From Symsagittifera roscoffensis (lineage: Eukaryota; Xenacoelomorpha; Acoela; Convolutidae), in assembly GCF_963678635.1 (NCBI RefSeq), contig NC_087063.1:63719290-63783289 (forward strand): 64,000 nt of DNA, in the 5' to 3' direction. Below are positions 31,817 to 43,675 of the stretch, in pieces. Made by a program: the position numbers and the translations under genes. Below the pieces are notes generated by a model. The model had not been told where the DNA came from. It was given only the letters and a program-made list of their open reading frames with translations, and searched no databases. Numbering within the stretch: the first letter of the stretch is position 1; every line of letters begins with the position of its first letter.

Positions 31817-33611
31817 AAAATGGAGAAAAGTTTATTGATCACCAATTTGCACAAGGTTAACAACGAGTTGATTATAAACTTGAACTTATTAGGACCATTC
31901 GCTTTATGTCGGAAATTTTTGTATTGTACAAACTTTTTGAGCAGGAAGACAAAACTAACACCAAATTTATCAACCTTTTATCAAAGAATACTCATTCACT
32001 TAAAAAAGCCAAAAAAAGGCCGAAAAACACTTGATTCAAGAAAATTGTAGAACCATTTGCATGAATTGAGTTTCAAAAGCGAAAAAATGCGTGAACTTAT
32101 TTTCAGTCTACATGAAATAAACTAAGAGAATACAAATATCACAACAAAAATGGCCACTTCACTGTCACAGTGCGGCCCAATTAAGCTGAGCTCCAAACGC
32201 CTGGAGCTTACACAATAAAAAATTTTTGTCTAATCATTTTTTGTAAGCAATTAAAATTAAATTTATATATAATGTCGATCTTATTAGCTTAAGTTAGCCC
32301 AAAGAACAATACTATTGAATAAAATTTTGGCTGTAATCTAGAATCCCATAAAATCCGAACCAGAACTAAAAGAGCATCATTATTATGTTTAATGGACCAC
32401 CTACGAAAAAAAAACTAAAAATAAAATGAAAACAAGTTTTTTGCTTACATCTTTGAAAAACATTTCAAAAACAAAGTCAATTTTTATTTAGATTATTTGC
32501 AAATCATTTGCTCATTTTTTGATCATTTAAAAAAATAAAAAACCAGAAGCTATGTAAAAGAAAATGGAGGAAACTATTTTATAAACTTTTTGCTCAAGAC
32601 TTCTAAAACAAAACTTAGAAAAAGTCTTACCTCGTTTTACCTCAGAGACTTTTTAATTGTAAAAATTTTGAATGAACAAAGTTCAGTAAAAATCAACAAG
32701 ATGTAGTAGCCGAATAAAACTCCCATAAAATGTTTTATTCCTTTGGGGTTGCTCCTAGATTCAGTGAGATCTGAGAACGTCTTAAAAACCTTTTGAAATT
32801 TTTTATATTGGAAACGTTTTCAGCTGTAATCTAGAATTCTGAAAAAAAAATTATAGCTACAAAAACAGCATCATGATATTTAAACTGACCACGTACGAGT
32901 CTTCTTTGAAATGGTTAAAACGTGGCAGTTGAAAATCGCAAATTTTCTATTAATCCTTCTTGGCTAAAACTTCGACACTTTATCGTTTCTAAAGTAAACC
33001 TGTGTTTACATTAGAAGTGCAATTTGAACTATTTTAGAGAAAAATATCAAAAAAAAAAATAATTGAAAACAAAACGAAATTTTTTGTTCACACCTTCGCA
33101 AAAATCATTATAAAATTTAAACTTGTCGAAACGTTAAATTTTGTTTCAGCGTTTGAAGTTCGCACGCTCAGTGTTTTCGTCTTTTGAGAACAATCTGAAA
33201 CAAAAAACTACTAAAACTGAGGAAGCAAGATTTGATAAATTAATTGCATAAAATTAGCAATGAAAACTTTTTAAAATTAAACTTATCAGGAGCATGCGTC
33301 TTACGTCAGAAGTTATTTACTAATTTAAAATTTTTGAAAAGAACTTATAATTACTCTTAGAGATAATTAATCCTCGCGTTTAGAAAAAAGTTACCTAAAT
33401 TCGAGTTGTATGCGATTTCCGTTCTGATAAAGAACTATATTTCAAGCATAATAAATAGTTTTCAGCAGACTTGATGGCTTCAGAAGAAAAGTTTTAGACC
33501 GTGCAACCGAAATTGGGAAAGGTTGTTAAAATGATTTATCACAACTTTTTATCTGACATTTATGTCGCTTATCTGTTTGTAGCTGTTGTAAATTTTTGTT
33601 GAAAGAATCCG
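31817..33611. other. No gene or repeat recognised
   Basis: AT-rich. The frame at 31820-32050 starts within 4 bases of the family A end and is lysine-rich without family resemblance. GCCCAAAGAA words recur near 30697 and 32297 in otherwise diverged contexts (CTTAAGTTAGCCCAAAGAAC), hinting at an old duplication of 30.5-30.8 and 32.2-32.4 kb. Confidence 0.4.
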
Positions 33612-35330
33612 ATGCTTGAGCCAATTATGAAGAGTAATTTTGGTTTTTTACACTTGTTACCGATTTGGAGAGAGATGAACCAAGACTATACAAAGAGACA
33701 GACCTTCCTATTGAATAGTTTGAAACAAACAACATCAAATCTTTTCACTTATTTGTTTCGTGGGTTGATTAAATTTTGCTTGGATTTTATTGCAGTACAG
33801 GTTTTAAACTAACCGGACAAAATACAAAAAAAACTAGGTATTTTGTTTGAAATTTTTGTTTCAAATTAGGTAGCAATCAAAAAATTAATAACAGAAATTT
33901 GCTAGAAATAAACTTGAACGCAAATATTTTTTTAAAAACAAGTTCTTCATAATCTATCTTTAAAACCAGCAGCAGAGACAATTAAAAAGAGATACACTAA
34001 TATCTGCTTTCTTAAAACACAGCAAATATTCCAAAGAAATTGTTTCATTGAGTTTGTTAAACTGTTTCCGTAGTACATTCAGTGGATTGTATTTAAACAC
34101 AAAAACAAACAATAGGAATTCGGCAAACTCGAAACAATTTTCAACCACTCATGCTTGAACCAATTATGAAGAATAACTTTGGTTTTTTACACATGTTACC
34201 GGTTTGGAGAGAGATGAACCAAAACTATACAAAGAGACAGACCTTCCTGTTGAATAGTTTGAAACAAATAACATCAAAACTTTTTATTTATTTGTTTCGA
34301 GGGTTGATTAAATACTGCTTAGATTTTGCTGCAGTACAGAAAATTAATAACAGAAATTTGCTAGAAATAAACTTGAAAGCAAGTATTTTTTTTAAAAACA
34401 AGTTCTTCATTATCTATCTTTAAAATTAGCAGCAGAGACAATTAAAAAGAGATACACTAATATCTGCTTTCTTAAAACACAGCAAATATTCCAAAGAAAT
34501 TGTTTCATTGAGTTTGTTAAACTGTTTCCGTAGTCTTACATTCAGTGGATTGTATTTAAACACAAAAACAAACAATAGGAATTCGGAAAACTCGAAACAA
34601 TTTTCAACCACTCATGCTTGAACCAATTATGAAGAATAATTTTGGTTTTCTACACATGTTACCGGTTTGGAGAGAGATGAACCAAAACTATACAAAGAGA
34701 CAGACCTTCCTGTTGAATAGTTTGAAACAAACAACATCAAATCTTTTTATTTATTTGTTTCGAGGGTTGAATAAATACTGCTTGGATTTTGCTGCAATAC
34801 AGGTTTTAAACTAGCCGGACAAAATACAAAAAAAAAGTTTTTTGTTTCAAATTAGGTGGCAATCAAAAAAGTAATAACAGCAATTTGCTAGAAATGAACT
34901 TGGACGCAAAAATTTTTTAAAAACAAGTTCTTCATAATCTATCTTTAAAACCAGCAGCAGAGACAATTAAAAAGAGATACACTAATATCTGCTTTCTTAA
35001 AACACAGCAAATATTTCAAAGAAATTGTTTCATTGAGTTTGTTAAACTGTTTCCGTAGTCTTACATTCGGTGGATTGTAGTTAAACACAAAAACAAACAA
35101 AAAGAATTCGTAAAACTCGAAATATTTTTCAACCACTCATGCTTGAACCAATTATGAAGAGTATTTTTGGTTTTTTACTCTTGTTACCGGTTTGGAGAGA
35201 GATGAACCAAGACTACAAAGAGACAGACCTTCCTGTCAATAGTTTGAAACAAACAACATCAAATCTTTTTATTTATTTGTTTCGTGGGTTGATTAAATAT
35301 TGCTTAGACTATGCTGCGGGACAAAAAATG
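33612..35330. repeat. Tandem array of about 3.4 units, period 463-539 bp, with open frames on both strands
   Basis: Units start at 33612, 34151, 34614 and 35139. The first half of each carries a plus-strand frame starting MLEPIMK and running 60-95 codons; the second half of units 1-3 carries a minus-strand frame starting MVEN or MVEK of about 62 codons (33960-34148, 34426-34611, 34945-35136). The two start codons lie two bases apart, back to back. Length differences come from a roughly 70-base block present in units 1 and 3 and absent from unit 2. The fourth unit is cut off after its plus-strand half. Neither peptide is recognised. Amino-acid changes are at least as common as silent ones between units 2 and 3, so coding is not demonstrated. 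Confidence 0.85.
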
Positions 35331-38192
35331 CTGCGCTTGACAACACTACTTGTGTTTGTATCCCGTCTACTCATTTTTTTTGTTTTAAAACGCAAAAATC
35401 CAAATCCTTATTTTTTTTTGAAATAAGTGTTGTTATTGCCTAATTAATTCTGTAGTCAGTTAAATAAGTTTTTACAAAACTGAAAAACAAAAATGAAATG
35501 AATTATCAACGCCCAAAGAGTGATTGTTTATGAAAAATACCGTATAAGCTGCAATAGCTTTTTTCGTTTTTTCTTTGTTGTGTTTCCTATTGAAATCATT
35601 TAGCCCAAAAAATTTTTTAATGCCAATACTGGATTTCGTATTTTGAATCCTAAAAAACCAGGAGCACATTCAAAAGGCATCATTGTGATACCTACGAACT
35701 TGATTGCCTGCGCGTTTTACTTGGGCGTGTTAAAATCTGGCAAAAGTAAACAAACATACACATAAACTCTTCGTGAAATGTTCTCGACAGTATTTGTTTC
35801 TCAATCAAAACTTTGCGTACATTAGAGATGCAAAAAGTTCAACTACTTTACGGAAGCAAAAACCAGAAAAAATTAAATCCCCAAAACCAAATCTTTTGTT
35901 TACAATTTCGCAAAAAAATGATTAAAAAGGTCAAAATTTATCTGAAATGATGGAAACTCATTCGCTTTGGCAAAAATAATTCGAAATATACTAAGTTTTT
36001 CTCTTTTGTCCTATGTTATTTGATCTTACAGACACGCTTGAGATTGTAAAATTAATCGTTTGTTCTTACAATCAGTGAGTTGTATTGAAAAAAAAACCAA
36101 AAATGCAAAAAGCATTTTTAAAAAAACAACACTTTTAAACCACGTAGTAACAGCATAACTTTGACTTTTATTGTTATTATAACCACGACCAAGTTTTTCC
36201 AAAAAAGTCGCGAAAATTGCGTAACAAGATATTGCATTCGTTGACAATAATTGTGGTTTGAAGGAAGGCTTCCATCCACCTGATTTTTGTGCAAATATAA
36301 AAATGTTGAATGCACCGCATAACTGGCCTAGTTTGCGAGTAGTATCAAAAGACGACTGAATTGTCATAATTACAGCAAAAACGAAACAAGTCTAGCTGGT
36401 TTCTAAACAAAAACACGGAAGGTTCCGGCCAATTATTTTTTTGAAGAAAAAATTGAAAAGCGACTTTTTTTCAAATTTGCGTGGTTTTTGGGCGAGATGG
36501 ACAGAAATTTAGCTTGAAAACATTAATAATTGCATCGAATGTTTTCTTTTTCAAGGGTTTTTTCCCTCTTTTTTCTGTTAATATATTTTCAATTTTTTGA
36601 GACTTCCGCGCTCATAAAGCACTAGCTGCAGCTTCAAAAATTTATCAGCTTTATAAAATGCGTCAGGCACACTCGCTGTAAAAGGGAACTAAGTAATCAA
36701 AAATAGTAAAGGGTCTTAAAATTTTATCACTCAGTTCTAACTGACGTCTTTTTGTTGTAGCTGATTTAATGAACCGAAACAAAAATGAAAAGTAGGGTTT
36801 TCATCTAAATTTGTTCCAGATTTTGGGGAGAGGCAATGAATTAAATTTATGCAAACATGTAGGCCTTAATGCTAAATTACCCGAAATAACTATAATCAGG
36901 TTTCTTAACTAGCTCATACTTAGTGTTGAGCAATTGCTGCTCGTGATATGGTAAATACAGTGCTTGTTTAAACTAAACCTGTCAAAACAAACAAAATTGA
37001 AAAAATAAAACCATTACCATTAAAATAAACTTTGAGAAAAAAATCTGCTTAGAATTTTACCAGAATTAATATAGTGCAAACTTTTTGCACAACTTGGATT
37101 CAAAATTTTACCCCAAGATTGGGTCATGATTTTCGCTCTTGATAGATAATAAAAGATTACGCTTAAGTTTGCGGCTCAAAGAAAAAAGTTAGTCAAATCT
37201 ATTACGCAACGCGCCATTTTTTTAAAGTTATATTTCTAAAGTTCAAGCAACTAGGGTCAGCATCATAAGATTGAATGCTTCAGTTGAAACTATAATTTCA
37301 CCAAAAAAAATTAATTCAAATTTTTGTTGTGAGGCTTGCCATTCTGCTGGCATTCAATTTATTTGTCTTTGACACATTGCTACATACATGGAAGCCATTG
37401 CGGAAAAAGTTGTATGTAATGACGCAGAGAGAAAAAACAAAAACTTAGTTCCTCAACGATTATAGTGGATCACATTTAAACCAACGCATCTCGTATTGGT
37501 TATCGATCGGACAGTGTTTTGCGCATGGTTTTTGAAAACTTGCCCCTCATTTTCTATCGCTGCCAAGTGTGTTGAGTTTTTGGAGGCCAATGCATAACCT
37601 GAATACTTTAAAAATCAGTAGAAAATTCTTGGTATCCCGAAGTGTGAGGTGTGGTTTTGTCCCCCTCCGAAATCCACCTATCCGGATGAAGAGTAAATGT
37701 AAGAAAGTTTTACAAATGAAAAAAAAATTAAGAGAGTGTCTTGCTAAAAGAGACTCAGCATCAGCGTCGCTCGGGTAATTTTTAAAATAAGTTCCTGGGA
37801 AATATTGCATGTTGCGGCTTGAAAGGAAAAGTAACACAAGCAGATGAGGCCATTCCATCCGTCTCTTAGAGCTATCTGCCTCAGACATGTTCTTCAAATG
37901 CCGGAAACTTTAAGGGTTCGTCTACCTCCTTTGATCCTTAGACATCTTCCCAGAAGCCAATTTTGCAATTTTGCGGTTCTTTTTTGCATTTTTGCATTAG
38001 AAGCCAATTTTGCATTAGAGGGTTGCGTAGGGAATTCCTGGAAATTTTTAGAGTTTCGACAATTTTGTGTAACTTTACGATATTGAAAATAAAGTGAGCG
38101 CTTATCTGTAGTCATCCTGTAACTACGCAGTTTTTAAATCACTTGGCCTGATCATGTCTAAACTGTTAGATTCACATTTTTAGTATACTTGT
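35331..38192. other. No gene recognised
   Basis: AT-rich. Near 37640-37675 GTGAGGTGTGGTTTTGTCCC and CCTCCGAAATCCACC look like the end of another transposon. At 37951-38020 the word GAAGCCAATTTTGCA occurs twice, 48 bases apart. The frames at 36026-36367, 37547-37897 and 37844-38086 show no family resemblance. Confidence 0.4.
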
Positions 38193-38200
38193 AGTATACC

Positions 38201-38583
38201 CAGGGGCGGATTTAAGGGGGGGCGGTGGGGCGGACGCTTTTTTCCCCCTCTCAGTGATTCGACCCCCTGCCGACCCAAAGGGTCCCCCTTTGAAATATTT
38301 TGAGATATCCATTTTTGGCTGACGGACCCTAAGATTTTTCAAAAGGCGCCAATATATACAAATTTTGAGGGTGGAGCGCGCCGAAAAAAACTCGAATTGT
38401 TAGTCGAAATGTCCCAAAAAGAGCATAAAAACGCTTTTTTTCGAAACTTTGCCTGCTGCGCAGAAACTTTGGCCAAAACAGGGACTTTTTAGTGCTTTCA
38501 GAGGCCTAAAAAAATTCGAACAAATTTCGAACAAATTTTGAAATCAGCCTTCCCCCCTCGGGAAAATCCTAGATCCGCCCCTG
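38201..38583 (+). mobile_element. Family C hAT-type MITE, complete, with 8-bp target duplication
   Basis: A 383-base element with termini CAGGGGCGGATTTAAG and CTAGATCCGCCCCTG, which are inverted repeats. It is flanked by AGTATACC (38193-38200) and AATATACC (38584-38591), an 8-bp duplication with one mismatch. An 8-bp duplication and CAGGGG ends are the hAT superfamily signature. No reading frame for a transposase. It sits exactly at the left end of the TIR element that follows. Confidence 0.9.
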
Positions 38584-38587
38584 AATA

Positions 38588-39620
38588 TACCAATCCGTCT
38601 CTGATTCTAAATTGGAAGTACGCTATCCCTGGGCCGCCGCATATCCTTAATTTTGGCTCCTTATTTACGTAAGACCGTAAAATTAGTACCCCAGAGATTA
38701 CCGGGGCTGTTAATTAGATTCTTTAAAATTAACACCACAACTTTGAAGACCCCCTTAAAAAGATTTACATTCGCAAAATGCTGGTCCCCCAATACACCCG
38801 CAAAATGCTGGTTCCCTGGTGAATTTTGTTTTTGGGATCCTAAAAAGGTTTGTTTCTTTCGAATCCGATGGAAACAATCAGAAATTGCTAGTAAACGTTC
38901 CTATCGCCATTATTATGATCGACTAAGGATACCGGATCGGTGAACTTTTTTACAAAAATGTTTTAACACAAAAAATACTTGAACAATCAGAAATTTTGTC
39001 AATTTTTTCTAATGTCCGCCAAAAATGGGATCATTTATATCGCTCATTTCTAATGATCCCAGTGAATTTCTATTGATCCCAATGTATATCTTGTGAGCCC
39101 TGTGTATATCTAGTGATCAGTATGTTTAACTAATGATCCCTCTGTCTATCGAATGATACCTATGTATAATTAATGATCCTTATGTATAACTAACAATAAC
39201 AGGGTGTAGTTGGCGTTAAATAATCATAAAATTGCCCAATAACTGAAATTATTTGATAAGTTCAAGAGGTTTACTTAAAACATGAATGTATTAAACGACG
39301 CAGTGGTAAAATTTCAATTGCCAATTCGTTCTTAGCTTGCCAATTTTTTTTCGTGCAACTAATCTATCGATTTAACAATCGAAACCAAAAACCACCTTTT
39401 TGCAACTGTGTTGGGAAAGTCCGTTAGAGGGGGTTCTCAAATTCTTGGCGCTAAGTTTTAAGGATCTGCTTAACACCCCCGTTAATCTCTGGGCAAGGTT
39501 GGGATAGTACTTTCACGGTCTTTCGAAAATAGGAAGCCAAATTTAATGATATGCGACGGCCTATTGATATCCTCCCCCTAATTTAGGCCCCCTTCAGGAT
39601 TCTAGGCGGATTGGTGTTCT
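38588..39620. mobile_element. About 1.03 kb TIR element carrying a 20-bp satellite
   Basis: The left arm (about 38588-38770: ACCAATCCGTCTCTGATTCT, CCGCCGCATATCC, AAGACCGTAAAATTAGTACC, CAGAGATTACCGGGG, GTTAA) is repeated inverted at about 39440-39620 (CCCCGTTAATCTCTG, GTACTTTCACGGTCTTTCG, ATATGCGACGGCC, GGATTGGTGT). Arms are about 180 bases and moderately diverged. Between them lie unrecognised sequence and the satellite at 39051-39190. No transposase frame. Confidence 0.75.
39051..39190 (+). repeat. 20-bp satellite, seven exact-period units
   Basis: Seven consecutive 20-base units of the type TAATGATCCCTATGTATAAC, each diverged at a few positions but with no length change, inside the TIR element. 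Confidence 0.93.
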
Positions 39621-39774
39621 TTCTTTAAATTTATCCATGAGGGTGCCAAGGGTTATTTTCCACCGCGTCTCCTTCGTTGGGATATATGATTACCAAAAAT
39701 AAGTCCAGGAAAATTTAAACTTCTGTTCCTCACGATGTCCAGGCATTTTTGGTTCACAAATTGCTACACAGCTT

Positions 39775-40026
39775 TCAACAGTTAAAATAACTTCCCTTCT
39801 TTATCATTTCAGGCATATCAAGCGAATGTTTAATAATTTGCTCTAATGATTTCACCAGATGGCGAATGCTACGCATTTTAACTACGACCTTTTCAGTCAA
39901 AAAACGGTATACTTCATACGGATCTTTTGGAGATTGCATGACGCTGGAGTCAGAAAGAAACAACGTATCAACTGACAGGCGAATTTTCGTGTAATATGCT
40001 CTGGCTAAATGATCAATTTGTAACAA
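39775..40026 (-). CDS. Possible terminal coding exon, unidentified
   Basis: An 83-codon frame on the minus strand ending in a stop at 39775. Its composition is more protein-like than that of any other orphan frame here (balanced charge, few homopolymer runs; for example SVDTLFLSDSSVMQSPKDPY, EVYRFLTEKVVVKMRSIRH). A splice acceptor-like CATTTAG at about 40009-40003 could open an exon in the same frame at ARAYYTK. I do not recognise the protein and see no partner exons nearby. It may be a fragment of a transposon protein or a chance frame. Confidence 0.18.
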   Translation of the reverse strand: MLQIDHLARAYYTKIRLSVDTLFLSDSSVMQSPKDPYEVYRFLTEKVVVKMRSIRHLVKSLEQIIKHSLDMPEMIKKGSYFNC

Positions 40027-40389
40027 ATGATTTAGCTAGCAAACTTCGGTTTAAATCAAAAAGGACGTTTTGGTGCAAAGTTTTTCTCAGATTAAATTGA
40101 CAAGATGGGTTCGATGGGTTATATGATCAATATGAAAGATTTCTGGAAAAGCTTAACAAGCGATTCCGGCTAAACTGCCTGTCTTCTAATTGTAGTCTTT
40201 TCTCAAGGCAACCAATTGTTGCTTCTACGGATTGTTATTGACAACAAAATTTCACGAAGTCCCTTGTTGCTCCGAATATCCTCGAGATATTCATTCTATC
40301 TAATTTAAAATGCTAATTTTGATTTCAGTTACTTTCGGTTGTTTTTTTTTGTAATTGAGATTAAATTAAATAACTTAAATTACTCAAAT

Positions 40390-41100
40390 TGTTAATCCCC
40401 CCTACTTGAAGGTGAGAGGGGAGGGTAGTGAACAAATGGCAATAGTAATGATGGGCAACTGGCAATAGTAAAAGTGGATGACTGACCCGCGGATGATAAC
40501 AATTTTTACCCGCGGATGATAACAAAGAAAAAGTTATAATGGATTATAATTGGATTCTATTGATACAAAAAGTGTTAGGCTTGTACTCCCTTTTTCAATG
40601 ATTAAATCCATTTTTAATGTAATTTTAGAGATAATGGCTATAAAAAGACAATATAATCGATTATGATCCATGGGTGCTCGGTGCGGGTGGAACGGATTGC
40701 ATGATTCAATCAGCTTTAGTCAAATGCGTTTCGAGGGCATTCTGAGTCGGATTAATTCCTCGCATCCAGTTTTAAGCAATATTAATCAATTTTATCGTGA
40801 TTTTAATTTTAGTCTTTACAAAATTGAGAAAAAAAATTGATTTTAACCAATTAAAATTTGATTATAACTCTCTTTTTGAAATCAATTTATAAACTTTTAT
40901 TCTATGCTTTAATCGATTTATTTGATAATTAACCATTTTCTTTTCGAAACAATTATAATCGATTATTTTTATATTATTTCTAATTCTTACGTTGTGCAAA
41001 AAAATCTATTATAATCGATTATAGTCGATTATATTCCTTTTGATTTCCCATTCTGTTTTCGACCTTGCATCTGAATTGCGTATAATTTATGTTTTCAAAG
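40390..41100. promoter_or_regulatory. Cluster of palindromic TAATCGATTA sites
   Basis: ATAATCGATTAT-type palindromes occur near 40651, 40959, 41012 and overlapping at 41024, with related GGATTATAATTGGATT near 40540. TAAT-CG-ATTA is the two-base-spaced palindrome bound by paired-class homeodomain dimers (P2 site) in animals. The function here is only inferred; the local AT-rich composition could produce part of the cluster. CCCGCGGATGATAACAA is also duplicated at 40486 and 40509. Confidence 0.3.
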
Positions 41101-41901
41101 ACTTACGGTTTTGTGAAAACTAAGAAAATTGATTTCTGATGCACTACTTAAGATTTTTGAATCACCAAAAACTCAGCACTTTGCTTTTATTTTATGATTT
41201 TTGCGAAAAATTTGTTTTTCACTTACCGCTGGAATCTTTCAGCTAATATGAAAAGTTCTCTATGAAATTTTTGTTTCGTGGTGAAAATTTGTGTTCAGAT
41301 GAACCAATCTATGATAATTTTTTGCTTACGCCTAAACTTGGATGAGGGTCGTTGGTTACATATTGGGCTGTATAGTAAAAAAAAAATAGTCAAACTGACC
41401 ATTTGGCAATTATTGAACCGTAATAAACAATAAGGTATTAAGAGAAGTAAAATATTGTTGTTTCTTTTTTGGTTGAGATAACGCCTGCTGCGATGGCTCA
41501 GTGATTGCCTCCTTCGATGCTTGCAGAAAAAATTCCAATTTCAAAGTTTTTACTTCTTTCGAAAGTTAGAAAAAAAACTGTCAAGATTGTCATCGTGTAT
41601 GATAAACAGTGTGCTAAACTTTTTCATTTTTGCAAAATCTGATAAAACAATGATAAAAGTCAAAATGAAAGTGGGTTGAGACTTGCACTTTACCCACTGT
41701 TCTAGTTTTAATCTCTGAATTGAATTTTGATTTGCTATTTTTAAAGTTTTCTTGTGATAAAAAAAGGCGCAAGTGGGTTAAACTCAGAGCCAAGTGAAAA
41801 TGGATTGTAGAAATGGAATACAAAATTTTGGCGTAATTTGAAGCTTTGTTAGACTTTCCATGTTCTCCGTCATCAGTAAACTCAATTCGATCTCTGCATT
41901 A
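41101..41901. other. No gene or repeat recognised
   Basis: AT-rich. A box-like GATGGCTCAGTGATTGCC at 41492 lacks a matching B box downstream. Confidence 0.4.
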
Positions 41902-42268
41902 TTGTTCCGAATTTCGAAGAAAATGCGGAATATATATGCTTGGGGTGGTTTTATTCTTCAGACCAATATTATAAAGCTCTGGTTACTTCTGGGGATCGAT
42001 CTGTTGATCTGTATGCTGTAGGTGCAGAAAAATAATCTGATAATTTATACGTGTGGCAAAGTATCCCGCACTACAAAATTGTTCCAAATCGAAATGAGAC
42101 AGCTAATTAAAGAGTTTATTAATTCCATAACCGACTCAAATTGTAATACTTAAATTTAAATGTGATCAGCCTAAAAATCATAGTTTTTTCCAATACGTAA
42201 TTTACCAAAAACTTCGGGAAAAATTTAATGCAACATTCAGACTTCGCCCTGATACGAGCAGTTTTGTT
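41902..42268 (-). mobile_element. Family A structured element, reverse copy, internally deleted
   Basis: Begins ATTGTTCCGAATTTCGAAGA with GCGGAATATATATGCTTGGG and ends CATTCAGACTTCGCCCTGAT, ACGAGCAGTTTTG. At 367 bases it has lost about 150 internally. Confidence 0.75.
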
Positions 42269-42714
42269 TATTTTTGAGGGAAACATACTTTTTGAGGGAA
42301 ATTTCAAATGTCAGTTTATTTGCAAGCTGCATTTTTCCAGCGTGTGTTTGCAGTTTGCAAACCTATTTATTCAAAACTGATTAATCATGAAAGAAACTCA
42401 TCAGCTGCAGCGAATTGAAAAAGCAATGAACAATAAATAGCAAGCCTCTGCTTGTAAAACAAATAAAAATTAAATTATCCCTTCTCTAAATAAATGATAA
42501 TATTAGGATCATTTCTAACAGAAAAATTCAAGTAGACAGTTTAAAGTTGCTTTTCTTGGATGTGCGGAGTGACAAAAAAGTCCTTTTTTGTTTTGAAACC
42601 TTTTGAATAATCAAGGTTTTCCTTTTTGCTAATAAAAATAATGTGGCCAGAACAATTTGATTATGAAAATTTGGAAACGTATTTAAAATAAACGCAAAGC
42701 CACAATTGAATCAT

Positions 42715-43035
42715 AATGGAAGCCCTGAATGTTTCGACTGACCTTAAGAGTCTAGGAAGTGGAGTTTGCGTTAGAAAAAATTGATGAATATTTCAAAAAT
42801 ATTTTTTAAAGATTTTTTAAGCAAAATTGATCCCCCTAAACGCTATAAATGAACTTTGAGCATACAACTAATTTTTAAATAGATCAAAACGCCCGCCCCA
42901 AAATTTCGATACAAAACGATTCCAAACGCAGTCAATCTCCTCTTACGCATTGATAGCACGGGCTAAATTGGCAAAACTTAAGCCACTATAACTTACTAAA
43001 AAACACAGCTGAAATTTCTTGCAGTTGGAAAGCAA
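42715..43035 (+). mobile_element. Family A structured element, truncated forward copy
   Basis: GCCCTGAATGTTTCGACTGA, AAAATTGATCCCCCTAAACG, CTCTTACGCATTGATAGCAC and CACTATAACTTACTAAAAAA follow the family order; both outer ends are missing. Confidence 0.65.
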
Positions 43036-43675
43036 GATCAACCTTAAATCCGTTTATATGGCGGCAGGACCCCACATAAAACGTGGTTATTCACCACTGA
43101 ACGCGTAAATTATTTGGCGTTTATAATTCGCATTTGATTATCAAGACAAATACCCCAAAGCTGCTTTCGCTATCATTCCTAAACTCTTCGAAAAACAGCA
43201 AACAAGCCATGAAATTAGGTAGAAAATAGTTTTACAACTTAAAATAGGTGAGTTAATTTGACAAAAAATTGCCAGCAATCACTATTGAAAGCAACCAATC
43301 TCAATTCAAATACAAGTGAGTCCAACTCATTAGTGCAAGTAATTTGCTTGAATCCAGAGCGGTAATCAGTTGTCCTGGGTCTAAAGTGGGATCATGGAAA
43401 AGATTAAATAAAAAGTGTTAATAAATCATCAGACAGAGCAACAACTCAGCGTTTTTTAACAGGTTTTGAATGCTCGGTTTTTGACCCAATGTGATTAGTA
43501 GCCCGTTAAAGTGTGCGGGCTCGCCTGTTATTGAAAAAGATATGGCGAATCGATGGGCAAAATGGGTAGATGATTTTCCGCATGAAAAGAAACAGATTTT
43601 CCTTGAGTGGCCCTCAAGCTTGTTTTTGATAATCTCTTCCATCGAATCCACATCTAAATAATCGCTGATAGCTCG
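43036..43675. other. No gene recognised
   Basis: A 77-codon minus-strand frame (43418-43651) has mixed composition (for example GHSRKICFFSCGKSSTHFAH) but no recognised family, no clear splice sites, and no counterpart upstream of the second copy of the adjacent duplication. Confidence 0.35.

Noticed and set aside
33612-33812. Treating the MLEPIMK frames as a confirmed protein family
   Set aside because: Differences between units are not biased to silent sites, so coding is unproven; reported only as a repeat with open frames.
41492-41530. A box-like GATGGCTCAGTGATTGCC
   Set aside because: Does not fully match the A box and has no B box at a suitable distance.
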